From Clostridia bacterium (GTDB taxonomy: Bacteria > Bacillota > Clostridia > Christensenellales > SZUA-584): DNA of 64,000 nt. Position numbers and translations under genes: made by a program. Numbering within the stretch: the stretch's first letter is position 1; each line of letters begins with the position of its first letter. Below the pieces are notes generated by a model. It was not told the DNA's origin. It worked only from the letters and a program-made list of their open reading frames with translations, and ran no database searches. Shown in pieces: positions 47,503 to 56,019 of the stretch. The stretch covers positions 159,677 through 223,676 of the forward strand of contig JABGQS010000001.1 of NCBI GenBank assembly GCA_018648645.1, in the 5' to 3' direction.

Positions 47503-48966
47503 ATGGAAAAGAATTTGATTAGTCAGATGTTGAAAAAGGGGTTTGGAAAAGCGACGCAAAAGCAGGAGGAATTTTTTAGGGCGGAGACGAGGTATGTTGG
47601 ATACGGAGGTGCTAAGGGCGGCGGAAAATCGCACGCGATTCGCATGAAAGCAACGTTTTTGGCGTTTGCGTATCCGGGGATTCAAATGCTGATTGTGCGT
47701 CGCAGCCTGCCCGAGCTGAGAGAGAACCACACCAAGCGGCTGCAAGCGGTATATACCAGTTTCCCTGACGGGCTGAAACCGAGATATAACGACACCGAGA
47801 AAGCGTTTACGTTTCCTTGGGGGTCGCGTATAAAGCTTGGGTATTGCGATAAGGAAAGCGACGTTTTGCAGTATCAGGGGCAGGAATACGATGTGCTGTT
47901 TATCGACGAGGCGACGCAGCTAAGCGAGTATCAGTTTCATTGGCTAGACGCGTGTGTGCGCGGCACAAACGATTTTCCAAAGCGCACGTACATTACGTGC
48001 AACCCCGGCGGCGTGGGGCATACGTGGGTGAAGCGGCTGTTCATTGACAGGGACATGCAGCGCTGCGAGGAGCAGGGGGACTATACGTTTATACAGGCGC
48101 TTGTTTGGGATAATATGCCGTTGTTTGAAGCAGACAGCGGGTATACTAGCGCGCTGAAACGGCTTAGGAAGAAGCACAAGGATAAGAAGATTAAAGAGGT
48201 GCGGGAGCTTGCGAAGCAGGAGGCCGATTATGTCAGGAAGCTGAAAAACCTGCCGAGCGAGCTGCGCCGTGCGTGGCTGGAGGGCGACTGGAGTGTGTTT
48301 GCGGGGCAGTATTTTGGCGAGTTTAGAGAAAGCATTCACGTTTGTGCGCCGTTCCCTATACCCGAGCAGTGGCGAGCAAGTGTAGCGCTTGATTACGGTC
48401 TTGATATGTTGGCGGTTTTGTGGTTTGCTGTGGATCCCATGGGCATGGTGTATTGTTATCGGTGCCTGGAGCGCAGCAACCTTACGATATCCGACGCAGC
48501 TAAGGCGATACTCAGCGTGACGAGCGAGCAGGTGCAGGAGTATTATGCACCGCCCGATTTGTGGAACCGACGTCAAGACAGCGGAAAGAGCGCAGCAGAG
48601 ATTTTTGCGGAGAACAACGTACCGCTTACTCGCGCGGGCAACAGCCGCATTGACGGTTGGTTGAACGTGAAGGAGTATTTGAGGGTGGACGATGACAATA
48701 AGCCGCACATGCAGTTTTTCAGCTCGTGTGGTCCCATAGTGCGCAACTTGCCTATGCTGCAGCACGATATAAAGAAGGTGAACGATGTGGCGAATCAGCC
48801 GCACGACATCACGCACAGTCCGGACGCGCTGCGGTACTGGTGCTCTAGGCGGCAGCTTGTGCCCGAGGCGAACACTAAGCCGGACGCGAATCCGTTCTTG
48901 AACAAGAGCAGGAAAAGGGAAGACGGTGTGGATGAGGATTATTTGCTTGGCGGCTTTGGCGGGTGA
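47503..48966 (+). CDS. terL: Phage terminase large subunit
   Basis: A 487-residue DNA-packaging motor protein. The ATPase has Walker A GYGGAKGGGKSH near residue 34-45 and Walker B VLFIDEATQ near 140-148, plus the coupling motif in CNPGG. The C-terminal RNase H-like nuclease has the YGLDMLAVLW region and a final acidic segment. An in-frame GTG start at 47467 exists but overlaps the AAAGGGG sequence, so the ATG at 47503 is used although its ribosome site is weak. It is the second of an isolated terminase pair. Confidence 0.88.
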   Translation: MEKNLISQMLKKGFGKATQKQEEFFRAETRYVGYGGAKGGGKSHAIRMKATFLAFAYPGIQMLIVRRSLPELRENHTKRLQAVYTSFPDGLKPRYNDTEKAFTFPWGSRIKLGYCDKESDVLQYQGQEYDVLFIDEATQLSEYQFHWLDACVRGTNDFPKRTYITCNPGGVGHTWVKRLFIDRDMQRCEEQGDYTFIQALVWDNMPLFEADSGYTSALKRLRKKHKDKKIKEVRELAKQEADYVRKLKNLPSELRRAWLEGDWSVFAGQYFGEFRESIHVCAPFPIPEQWRASVALDYGLDMLAVLWFAVDPMGMVYCYRCLERSNLTISDAAKAILSVTSEQVQEYYAPPDLWNRRQDSGKSAAEIFAENNVPLTRAGNSRIDGWLNVKEYLRVDDDNKPHMQFFSSCGPIVRNLPMLQHDIKKVNDVANQPHDITHSPDALRYWCSRRQLVPEANTKPDANPFLNKSRKREDGVDEDYLLGGFGG

Positions 48967-49353
48967 TGGTGATGAGGGGGAGTGTGAGGGCGCTGTCTTC
49001 ATACTTCCACTCCTTGTTTTGAGAGAAAGGTGGAGAGATTACTTTGCTGAGAAATTGTATTTTTTACAGATGTATTGCGTAAACGCAACCAGAAGTATTA
49101 ACTGCGAATATTAGCGTTAATAATTATCAGGTTATTGTTAAAAAAATGCCAAACCTACGCGAATATGTACAAATCGTGTGAAAAAAAGCGCAATTGTGTG
49201 AATTATATGTATATTTGTGTTACAAAGTGTTACTAAATGTGGTTCATAGTTAACATAAAGTTAATACAAAACCGCTTGCTTTTTTTGGGCTGAGGGTTGA
49301 TAATGTGTACATAGCAATAATACTAATACATTTTCATTTTCCTCTTTTTTATG

Positions 49354-49387
49354 AAGCCGCGTCGAATAGATTTGACGTGGCTTTTAT
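49354..49387 (+). terminator. Orphan terminator
   Basis: AAGCCGCGTC and GACGTGGCTT pair over ten bases with one G-U pair, with a ten-base loop and T-run. Confidence 0.7.
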
Positions 49388-49399
49388 TGTACACAGAAA

Positions 49400-49430
49400 T
49401 TGCATATTGTGCGAATAAATATGGTATAAT
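49400..49430 (+). promoter_or_regulatory. Promoter of the Pr6Pr-family gene
   Basis: TTGCAT and TATAAT with a 19-base spacer; the -10 has TGG in front (extended -10), which compensates for the long spacer. Confidence 0.6.
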
Positions 49431-49459
49431 GTGGCGGGACGGGATAGAGAGGGTTTGCA

Positions 49460-50125
49460 ATGGAGAAAGTGAGCAGTAGGCAAATTTGGTTTGCGGCAGT
49501 TTGTTTTGTGATGTTTGCGGTGACAGTATATTTTTTGCTGGAAGCGATGGATGTGTTTTCTGGTGAGTATGACAAGGAAATGCTTCCCGTCATAGTGTAC
49601 TATACGATACAGACAAACATTTTCGCAGCCGTATGGATGCTGTATTTGGCGCTTGAAGCGCTGATAAGCAAAATGCCCAGACTATCAACACTGCTGTCCA
49701 TGTTTGTAACGCTCTATCTTACCATCACTTGCGTTGTGTACTGGGCTATGCTTGTGCCGATGCTCGGTTTTGACGCAAAGCTGTTTTCGCTGAGCAACAT
49801 TTGGATGCACACGGCGGTTCCTGTGTTTGCGGTAGCGGTGTTCTTTTTTGTGCTGCGGGGCGCAAGGATAGGAAAGCGACAGCTCGGGCTCATAATTGTT
49901 TATCCGCTGTTGTATTTGGTGATGGCATACGTTTTACGGAGTACGACCGGCGCGTATGTGTATCCGTTTTTTAACCCGGTGGCAATGCGCGGAGGCTTTG
50001 GAGTGGCGCTTTCGCTATTCGTGATTGCGGCTTTGTTTATTGGGCTGGCGGTGTTGTTTAGGCTCGCATGGAACAAGCGCTGCATGCGACGCGGGCAAGG
50101 CGAGGAGAAGAGCGCTCGCGAATAA
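49460..50125 (+). CDS. Pr6Pr-family membrane protein
   Basis: A 221-residue protein with six membrane segments. The YYTIQTNIFAAVWMLY segment near 47-62, SNIWMHTAVPVFAV near 112-125 and YVYPFFNP near 165-172 match the Pr6Pr (FAR-17a/AIG1-like) family. Members are of uncertain function, possibly serine hydrolases or steroid-related in eukaryotes. It has its own promoter. Confidence 0.8.
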   Translation: MEKVSSRQIWFAAVCFVMFAVTVYFLLEAMDVFSGEYDKEMLPVIVYYTIQTNIFAAVWMLYLALEALISKMPRLSTLLSMFVTLYLTITCVVYWAMLVPMLGFDAKLFSLSNIWMHTAVPVFAVAVFFFVLRGARIGKRQLGLIIVYPLLYLVMAYVLRSTTGAYVYPFFNPVAMRGGFGVALSLFVIAALFIGLAVLFRLAWNKRCMRRGQGEEKSARE

Positions 50126-50136
50126 CGATGAGCCGG

Positions 50137-50165
50137 TTGGCTGGAAATAAAAACTGTGATATACT
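50137..50165 (+). promoter_or_regulatory. Promoter of the NYN/LOTUS gene
   Basis: TTGGCT and TATACT with a 17-base spacer, about 42 bases before the ATG. Confidence 0.65.
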
Positions 50166-50206
50166 CTATATAGAAACAAGGAAAGAATAATATAAATGAG
50201 GTACTA

Positions 50207-50959
50207 ATGGATAATAATAATGATAAAACACTTGCTGTGCTGATTGATGCGGATAACGTGTCGGACAAGTTCATCAAGTTTATACTGGACGAGATTAGCA
50301 ACCACGGCACGCCTACAATAAAGCGGATATACGGCGACTGGACAAAGCCGCAGATGGCGTCTTGGAAGACTGTGCTGCTCGAGAACTCGATTACGCCGAT
50401 ACAGCAGTACAGCTATACCACCGGCAAAAACGCTACGGACGCAGCGTTGATAATTGACGCTATGGATATACTTTATTCGGGCAGCGTGGAAGGGTTTTGC
50501 ATCGTGTCGAGTGACAGCGACTTTACCAAGCTGGCGGCGCGCCTTAGAGAGTCGGGCATGTATGTGCTGGGCATGGGAGAGAAGAAGACACCGACGCCGT
50601 TTATATCGGCGTGCGAGCAGTTTAAGTATCTTGAAGTGCTGGCGGGAGCTGCCAACCCGAAGAAGGAAACAGAAGGAACAAAACAGCAAAGTAAAGCCAA
50701 CATGGCGGGCCGCGTGAAAATCGTCAAAACGATTAAGGCGATTGTTGACGAGAGCAGCGATGATGACGGATGGGCGTACCTTGGCGAGGTCGGCAAACGG
50801 CTGAACAAGCGATTCCCCGACTTTGACACACGTAACTACGGCTATAATAAGCTGACACCGTTTGTTGCGTCCTTGAAGGAGTTTGACATTCAGTCGCGCA
50901 AGACGGACAACCCAAACGTGGTGTTTAAGTACATTCGCACGATACACAAAAAGAGATAG
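50207..50959 (+). CDS. NYN-domain RNase with OST-HTH/LOTUS domain
   Basis: A 250-residue protein. The NYN (PIN-like) nuclease domain occupies about 8-145, with LIDADNVSDKFI, KNATDAALIIDAMDILY and FCIVSSDSDFTKLAARLRE, which hold the catalytic acidic residues. A C-terminal OST-HTH (LOTUS) RNA-binding domain occupies about 165-245, with WAYLGEVGKRLNKRFPDFDTRNYGYNKL. This combination (like MARF1/LabA-type proteins) is common in bacteria. RNA cleavage is likely; targets are unknown. Confidence 0.9.
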   Translation: MDNNNDKTLAVLIDADNVSDKFIKFILDEISNHGTPTIKRIYGDWTKPQMASWKTVLLENSITPIQQYSYTTGKNATDAALIIDAMDILYSGSVEGFCIVSSDSDFTKLAARLRESGMYVLGMGEKKTPTPFISACEQFKYLEVLAGAANPKKETEGTKQQSKANMAGRVKIVKTIKAIVDESSDDDGWAYLGEVGKRLNKRFPDFDTRNYGYNKLTPFVASLKEFDIQSRKTDNPNVVFKYIRTIHKKR

Positions 50960-50973
50960 GAATTACGATAAAC

Positions 50974-50999
50974 AAAACCGCCGATAATGGCGGTTTTTG
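50974..50999. terminator. Bidirectional terminator
   Basis: AAAACCGCC/GGCGGTTTT stem with a six-base loop. Confidence 0.85.
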
Positions 51000-51009
51000 T
51001 GTGCGCGGA

Positions 51010-52197
51010 TTATTCGGCTTGGCCCTCAGGGACGGCTTTGTTTTTGCGCGCGAATACCAAGAGAATGATTTGCGTTACGAAAAGCAGAACGAGCGGTGCA
51101 AAAACGGTTGCAAGCGCGGCTTTTAGTCCGCTTGAGTCGGCAACGGCGCCCATAATGAGAGGCTGTATGATGCCGCCGATGCCTGCCGCCGAGAGCAGTA
51201 TGCCAAAGATGGTGTTGGTGTATTTGGGGAAGTTGTTTTTGCCGATGGCGAGCAGAGTTGGGAACATTGCAGAGCACCCAAGACCCATGATGCCGAACGA
51301 GACGATCGATATTGCAAGACCGCTGACCAACAAGCACACGGCAAGACCGATGCAAGCCAATACCGCGATACTCGCGACCAGCTTGACGGGGTCTTTTTTG
51401 TATAGCGTGGACGCAAAACGCCCGATCGCCATGCACAGCCAGAAGACCGACAAGGTTAATGTAGAGAAAACGGCGTTGTCTGTGATGCTGTCGATATAGC
51501 GCGAAACGTAGAACGTGATTCCCGCTTCTATAGCGAGGTACATTATCATGGAGACGCACAGCACGAGAACCACTTTGTTTTTGAGCAGACCGAGGGTGAG
51601 CGAAGGTGCATCGTGTTTTGTAATCGTTTGGTTTGGATACTTGGTTTGCGGGAAGCTCAGCTTCAAGAAGATTGCGAACAGCACGGTGATCAGAACCAGC
51701 GCGAACAGCATACTGTAGACCCATTTGCCGGTGGTGTTAATGAGCAGCATCGCTATAAAGGGACCCGAGACCGTGCCGACAGCGAAGAACACCCTTGATA
51801 GGTTGAGGATTTTGCCTGCGTCGTTTGGGTGCATGTCGGTTAGCATGGAAGACATGGAAAGCTCGAGAACCGCGAACGACATCCCGATGATAAAAAAGCC
51901 CGCACCGACCGCGACCACGCTGTCTACAAGCAGCACAAGCGCAAGCCCGCCAATCAGCACGCTGAAAGCTATCAGAAGAACCTTTTTGCGACCAATTTTG
52001 TCGGTCAGCTCGCCCGTGAGAATGGGGCTGATGAGGTAGCCGACGAACACCATCGTGATGATTGTGCCGACGGATGTGTTGCTTAGCGCAAAGGAGCTGC
52101 CGATTTCGCTGACGATGCGCTGGAGCATGGACAGGCAGATGCCAAGGAACAGGAATATGCTAAACACGTATGCGATTATTTTTTTATCGTTTGACAC
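51010..52197 (-). CDS. Major facilitator superfamily transporter
   Basis: A 395-residue protein with about 12 membrane segments. The loop 2-3 motif is VGYLISPILTGELTDKIGRKKVLL near 51-74, typical of MFS exporters. A second half follows with VLCVSMIMYLAIEAGITFYVSRYI. It resembles drug or sugar MFS families; the substrate cannot be stated. It is transcribed away from the repeat protein gene at 52420. GGAGGTTTTCC lies just before the ATG. Confidence 0.88.
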   Translation of the reverse strand: MSNDKKIIAYVFSIFLFLGICLSMLQRIVSEIGSSFALSNTSVGTIITMVFVGYLISPILTGELTDKIGRKKVLLIAFSVLIGGLALVLLVDSVVAVGAGFFIIGMSFAVLELSMSSMLTDMHPNDAGKILNLSRVFFAVGTVSGPFIAMLLINTTGKWVYSMLFALVLITVLFAIFLKLSFPQTKYPNQTITKHDAPSLTLGLLKNKVVLVLCVSMIMYLAIEAGITFYVSRYIDSITDNAVFSTLTLSVFWLCMAIGRFASTLYKKDPVKLVASIAVLACIGLAVCLLVSGLAISIVSFGIMGLGCSAMFPTLLAIGKNNFPKYTNTIFGILLSAAGIGGIIQPLIMGAVADSSGLKAALATVFAPLVLLFVTQIILLVFARKNKAVPEGQAE

Positions 52198-52311
52198 AGG
52201 AAAACCTCCAAAAAGAACACATTGCGCTTATTATAGCATAGGCACGCGCGCCTAGTAAAGCGAGACGAAAACACAGCGAATTTGCCAAAATGTACGAAAA
52301 AAGCGTAAAAA

Positions 52312-52359
52312 ACGAAAAAAATGAGCGCTAAAACGAAAAAGTTGAGCGATTGTGAGCGA
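52312..52359 (+). promoter_or_regulatory. Iteron-like leader of the first repeat protein gene
   Basis: Two near-repeats (ACGAAAAAAATGAGCG, ACGAAAAAGTTGAGCG) start 21 bases apart, followed by GTGAGCGA. TTGAGC at 52342 and TATGCT at 52365 have a 17-base spacer, so the module may also act as a promoter. Behind it lies a hairpin GGCGT/ACGCC (about 52387-52401) and then AGGAGG before the ATG at 52420. The same order is seen at 63425. Confidence 0.6.
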
Positions 52360-52419
52360 TTATTTATGCTAGCCTTTGTAAAAAGGGCGTGGAAAACGCC
52401 ATAAAAAAGGAGGCAAACA

Positions 52420-54522
52420 ATGATTTATAAGCAGGACAGGGACAACGCGGAGGAGAGAAGAATACGCAAGGAGGCAGAGATAGCGCGCAAGGCGGCGGCA
52501 GAGAAAGCGCGCGAGGAAGCGAGAAAGCGGCGCGAGGAAGCGAGAAAGCGGCGCGAGGCGGCTGATGCGAAGCGACGCAGGGAAGCGAAGGAAAAGAGAC
52601 TGAGGGAAGCGGAAGCGAGAGACGAGGAGGCAGCGAGAGACGCGAAACGGAGCGCGGAAAATTCGTTCTATACAGAGCAGGAGAATAATGGTATAATGAA
52701 GCCAAGCAAGCCAAAGTTTGATTCGATAGACCAAATCAAAGACGCACAGGACGCACAGAGAAAACTGATACGCGATATGGAGAAAAAGCAGTGGAATGAG
52801 TTATCGACCGGCACTGACGAAATCCAGATTATCAACAAGCAAAATGTTTCGGATGCAAAGCAGGGATTAGCGAACCTTGACAACGAGCTGACTGATGCGT
52901 ATGGGCTTGGCTCGAATGGGTATTTGAACAAGAATAGCAAAAGCTATGGGCAGAAGAACCCGGCGGACGCGCACAAGTATGCGCAGGGCACTGGTGGTGT
53001 GAGTGACTACGACAAAGGTTTGCAGCACGCGATGGGCATGCGGAAACAAAACCCGGCGGATGCACACAAGTATGCTCAGGGCACAGGCGGCGTGAGTGAC
53101 TATGACAAGGGTCTGCAGCACGCGATGGGTATGGGAAAGCAAAACCCGGCTGATGCGCACAAGTACGCGCAGGGTACTGGTGGTGCGAAAAGGGTAACGG
53201 ACGAGTCTCTCCAGATGGCGAGGAACCCCGAACACGCATATGCGATTGGAACAGGCGGCGCGAAAAGGGTAACGGACGAGTCGCTTCAAATGGCGAGGAA
53301 CCCCGAACACGCGTATGCGATTGGAACAGGCGGTGCGAAAAGGGTAACGGACGAGTCGCTTCAAATGGCGAGGAACCCCGAACACGCATATGCGATTGGA
53401 ACAGGTGGCGCGAAAAGGGTAACGGACGAATCGCTTCAGATGGCGAGGAACCCCGAACACGCGTATGCGATTGGAACAGGTGGCGCGAAAAGAGTAACAG
53501 ACGAGTCTCTCCAGATGGCGAGGAACCCCGAACACGCATATGCGATTGGAACAGGCGGAGTGAGAGGAAATGAATCGAACACAGAAAACGCGTACGGGCA
53601 ACACACAGGCGGAGTGTCGGGGAACTATAAGCCGCCAACATTGAGAGAGGCGGAGCAAGCGGTAACTGCATTCGATATTGCTTTTAGTATAATTGAAGAG
53701 CAAACTGGGGTAAGTGACCAAGCAACTATAATGGCGAACATTGAGACTGCGGCACGAGGCGAGAATGGTGCGATCATAGAGAATTCGACTTGGGGGCAGG
53801 CGGCTATGTTGCTTGCAGATGCAGAGATGGAAACAGGGATGACTTTGTTAGAGGCGGAGAATTTTCTCTCCAATGAGGAAAAGGACTTTAAGGAGGAAAT
53901 AAGGGATTTAGAAAAACTTAAATATCGAATTGAAATACCGGAAGAAGTACAACAAAAGATATTAGGCAAACCTGAAGTGGTAGATTATATTTGGAGTACA
54001 GATATTTTTAAAATGATGGTAACGGAAGTGAGTAAAGCAACACAAGTAGATGGAATAGAGGGAAAGGTAAAGTTATCTGCGGCGGAGACTGACAAAATAA
54101 TTATTAGTGGTGAGGATGCAAAAACCTACTATAATATAATGATTACAAATGAGAAGAACGAGAGATTTGTTGTTGAGGAAGCCACTAATCTTGTTTTTGA
54201 ATTGGCTTTAGGGGAGATGGGGATTACAGGTGAAGTTGCATCATTCATCTTAGGAGACTCCCCCGGAGAACTTATGGCGGACTTTTCACTTGATGAGGAT
54301 TTTGCAAATAAATATGGTTACGATGTCGAAGAAATTTTAGGCGGTGATTTTACAATTAGTTCATTTGAATTAGAAGGAGAATATGAATTTTTCGGCGGTT
54401 TGAAAGATGAGAAAGTAGTAACATATGGATATGTTTTACATGGAGAGCCTATTGTTCTTGAATCAGGGCAAACAATACCAAACCCATTGAACACCATCAT
54501 TTATAGAAGCTATAGCAAATAA
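52420..54522 (+). CDS. Repeat protein with charged N-terminus and unique C-terminus (polymorphic-toxin-like, complete)
   Basis: A 700-residue protein with no signal peptide. Residues 1-85 are a very charged Ala/Arg/Glu helix, probably a coiled coil. Residues about 92-175 form a conserved linker (FDSIDQIKDAQDAQ, KQWNELSTGTDEIQII, AYGLGSNGYL) also present in the gene at 63541. Residues about 178-379 are repeats: two full units of 31 residues (GVSDYDKGLQHAMGMGKQNP type) and five of 25 residues (GAKRVTDESLQMARNPEHAY type). Residues 380-700 are unique and acidic. I recognise no enzymatic motif in the C-terminus. Organisation suggests a polymorphic effector; a lipoprotein gene follows 17 bases later. 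Confidence 0.8.
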   Translation: MIYKQDRDNAEERRIRKEAEIARKAAAEKAREEARKRREEARKRREAADAKRRREAKEKRLREAEARDEEAARDAKRSAENSFYTEQENNGIMKPSKPKFDSIDQIKDAQDAQRKLIRDMEKKQWNELSTGTDEIQIINKQNVSDAKQGLANLDNELTDAYGLGSNGYLNKNSKSYGQKNPADAHKYAQGTGGVSDYDKGLQHAMGMRKQNPADAHKYAQGTGGVSDYDKGLQHAMGMGKQNPADAHKYAQGTGGAKRVTDESLQMARNPEHAYAIGTGGAKRVTDESLQMARNPEHAYAIGTGGAKRVTDESLQMARNPEHAYAIGTGGAKRVTDESLQMARNPEHAYAIGTGGAKRVTDESLQMARNPEHAYAIGTGGVRGNESNTENAYGQHTGGVSGNYKPPTLREAEQAVTAFDIAFSIIEEQTGVSDQATIMANIETAARGENGAIIENSTWGQAAMLLADAEMETGMTLLEAENFLSNEEKDFKEEIRDLEKLKYRIEIPEEVQQKILGKPEVVDYIWSTDIFKMMVTEVSKATQVDGIEGKVKLSAAETDKIIISGEDAKTYYNIMITNEKNERFVVEEATNLVFELALGEMGITGEVASFILGDSPGELMADFSLDEDFANKYGYDVEEILGGDFTISSFELEGEYEFFGGLKDEKVVTYGYVLHGEPIVLESGQTIPNPLNTIIYRSYSK
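52951..53556 (+). repeat. Coding repeat array, gene 1 (two 93-bp units and five 75-bp units)
   Basis: A partial 93-bp unit, two 93-bp units at 52996-53181, then five 75-bp units at 53182-53556. Units are nearly identical at the DNA level, well beyond what protein similarity requires, which suggests recent duplication or gene conversion. Confidence 0.95.
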
Positions 54523-54539
54523 AAAAGGAGGATAGTGAC

Positions 54540-55496
54540 TTGAAAAAATATATTGGAAAGAGCAAATTAATTATTTCACTAATGCTGATTTGTTGTTTGT
54601 TAATCAGTATAGTCGGATGTCAAGAAATCAATTTTGAAGAGAAGAGGTCTCGTGTTGCAGGGCAAATTGAGATTACAGATGAATATGGTGACACGACGTA
54701 TCAGATTGCGATTAAGGAAGATGGAACCATAAACGTGCAAGGGACTCCGAGTGAGGATTTTATCTTTGATGACTGGCAAGATATCGTTAGTGTTACAGTA
54801 GGTGATGTGAATGCGGGTGGGATAAAAAGCGACGGAACAGTTGTTGCAACAGGGTATTCTGGAACTGGTGCGACGGATGTTAAGGACTGGCAAGACATTG
54901 CAATGATTGAGTTTACACTAACTTCTGCATATGGGTTAAAAAAAGACGGCACAATTATTACGTCAGGAGAAAAACATTTAGATAAAATTGCTATATTCGA
55001 AAGAGAGAATATGCCGTTGATTAAATCTTTAAGGAACATAGTGCATATAGATGCAAATACTTTTACATTGATTGTGGTGAAAAAGAATGGTAGAGTAGCA
55101 GTTATTGGAGTTGATGAGTCTTATATTGAGGATACCGCAGAATGGAGGGATATCAAGGAAGTTACAGTGTCAAATCATTCGCTTGCGGGATTGACGTATG
55201 GCGGACAAGTTAAGATAACGTATGATGTGTTTACAAAGTCGCAGATTAATTCTGAAAGTCATATTGTCGATTCTTTAGAAGGCTCAGTTAAGATTTGTGT
55301 TGGGGATTCATTTATTTCGGGGCTAATGCCTGATGGGACATTGAGAATTAGTGAAATAGATTCATTTTTCACAATAGACGAATCTATTTTAGCCTTAGAC
55401 GGCGAGGAAGATGTTATAGATATCAATAGTCATGCAGACACTTTAGTCGTAATGAAAAGAGATGGTACTATAATAGTGGTTGGAAGGGATGATTGA
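54540..55496 (+). CDS. Lipoprotein with RCC1-like repeats (candidate immunity protein)
   Basis: A 318-residue lipoprotein (SIVGC lipobox near residue 27). The mature part has four to five RCC1-like units with W-Q/R-D-I...V...G...G-L/I-K-x-D-G-T-V...G, for example DWQDIVSVTVGD and AYGLKKDGTIITSG. Such repeats fold as a beta-propeller. Translation starts at a TTG with AAGGAGG eight bases upstream. It is in one transcript with the repeat protein, ends in a terminator, and could protect against its C-terminus at the cell surface. That role is inference. Confidence 0.7.
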   Translation: MKKYIGKSKLIISLMLICCLLISIVGCQEINFEEKRSRVAGQIEITDEYGDTTYQIAIKEDGTINVQGTPSEDFIFDDWQDIVSVTVGDVNAGGIKSDGTVVATGYSGTGATDVKDWQDIAMIEFTLTSAYGLKKDGTIITSGEKHLDKIAIFERENMPLIKSLRNIVHIDANTFTLIVVKKNGRVAVIGVDESYIEDTAEWRDIKEVTVSNHSLAGLTYGGQVKITYDVFTKSQINSESHIVDSLEGSVKICVGDSFISGLMPDGTLRISEIDSFFTIDESILALDGEEDVIDINSHADTLVVMKRDGTIIVVGRDD

Positions 55497-55520
55497 TTAA
55501 GGGAAAAACACGTATGAATG

Positions 55521-55547
55521 AGACTCGTAGAAATGCGAGTCTTTTCC
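55521..55547 (+). terminator. Terminator after the RCC1-like lipoprotein
   Basis: AGACTCG/CGAGTCT with an eight-base loop and T-rich tail. It insulates the headless cassette that follows from the upstream transcript. Confidence 0.75.
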
Positions 55548-55560
55548 TTTTGCTTATCGA

Positions 55561-55608
55561 CGAAAGTTCGTTCTATGCAGAACAGGAAAACAGTGGTATA
55601 ATAAAGGC
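55561..55608 (+). promoter_or_regulatory. Remnant of N-terminal coding sequence with extended -10
   Basis: This stretch matches 52660-52700 (AAAGTTCGTTCTATGCAGAA type) and the corresponding place in the gene at 63541. It ends with TGGTATAAT (55594-55602), then jumps into the repeats in a different reading frame. It is either a deletion scar or a functional promoter for the cassette. Confidence 0.6.
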
Positions 55609-56019
55609 GGCGTGAGTGACTATGACAAAGGTTTGCAGCACGCGATGGGTATGGGGAAACAAAACCCGGCCGATGCACACAAGTACGCACAAGGCACAGG
55701 CGGCGTGAGTGACTACGACAAGGGTCTGCAGCACGCGATGGGTATGGGGGAACAAAACCCGGCCGACGCACACAAGTATGCTCAGGGAACTGGCGGAGTG
55801 AAAAGGGTAACGGATGAATCGCTTCAGATGGCGAGGAATCCCGAAAATGCATACGGGATTGGCACAGGTGGTGCGAAAAGGGTGACGGACGAGTCACTTC
55901 AGATGGCGAGGAACCCTGAAAATGCATACGGTATTGGCACGGGCGGTGCGAAAAGTGTGACGGACAAGTCTCTCCAGATGGCGAGGAACCCCGAAAATGC
56001 GTATGGGATTGGAACGGGC
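55609..56019 (+). repeat. Coding repeat array, cassette 2 (two 93-bp and three 75-bp units)
   Basis: 93-bp units at 55609-55701 and 55702-55794, then 75-bp units at 55795-55869, 55870-55944 and 55945-56019. Confidence 0.95.

Larger units (their letters stand above)
48967..49459. other. 493-base intergenic region after terL
   Basis: AT-rich, with several GTGTGAA repeats near 49160-49205. It holds an orphan terminator at 49354-49387 and the promoter of the next gene near 49400-49430. No gene is seen. Confidence 0.5.

Noticed and set aside
52951..53556. CRISPR-like repeat array
   Set aside because: The units are 75 and 93 bp, directly adjacent without unique spacers, and lie in an open coding frame.
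52832..53721. Long minus-strand frames opposite the repeat array
   Set aside because: They exist because the 75- and 93-bp units are multiples of three and repeat an open antisense frame; the plus-strand gene has the ribosome site and homologous copies.
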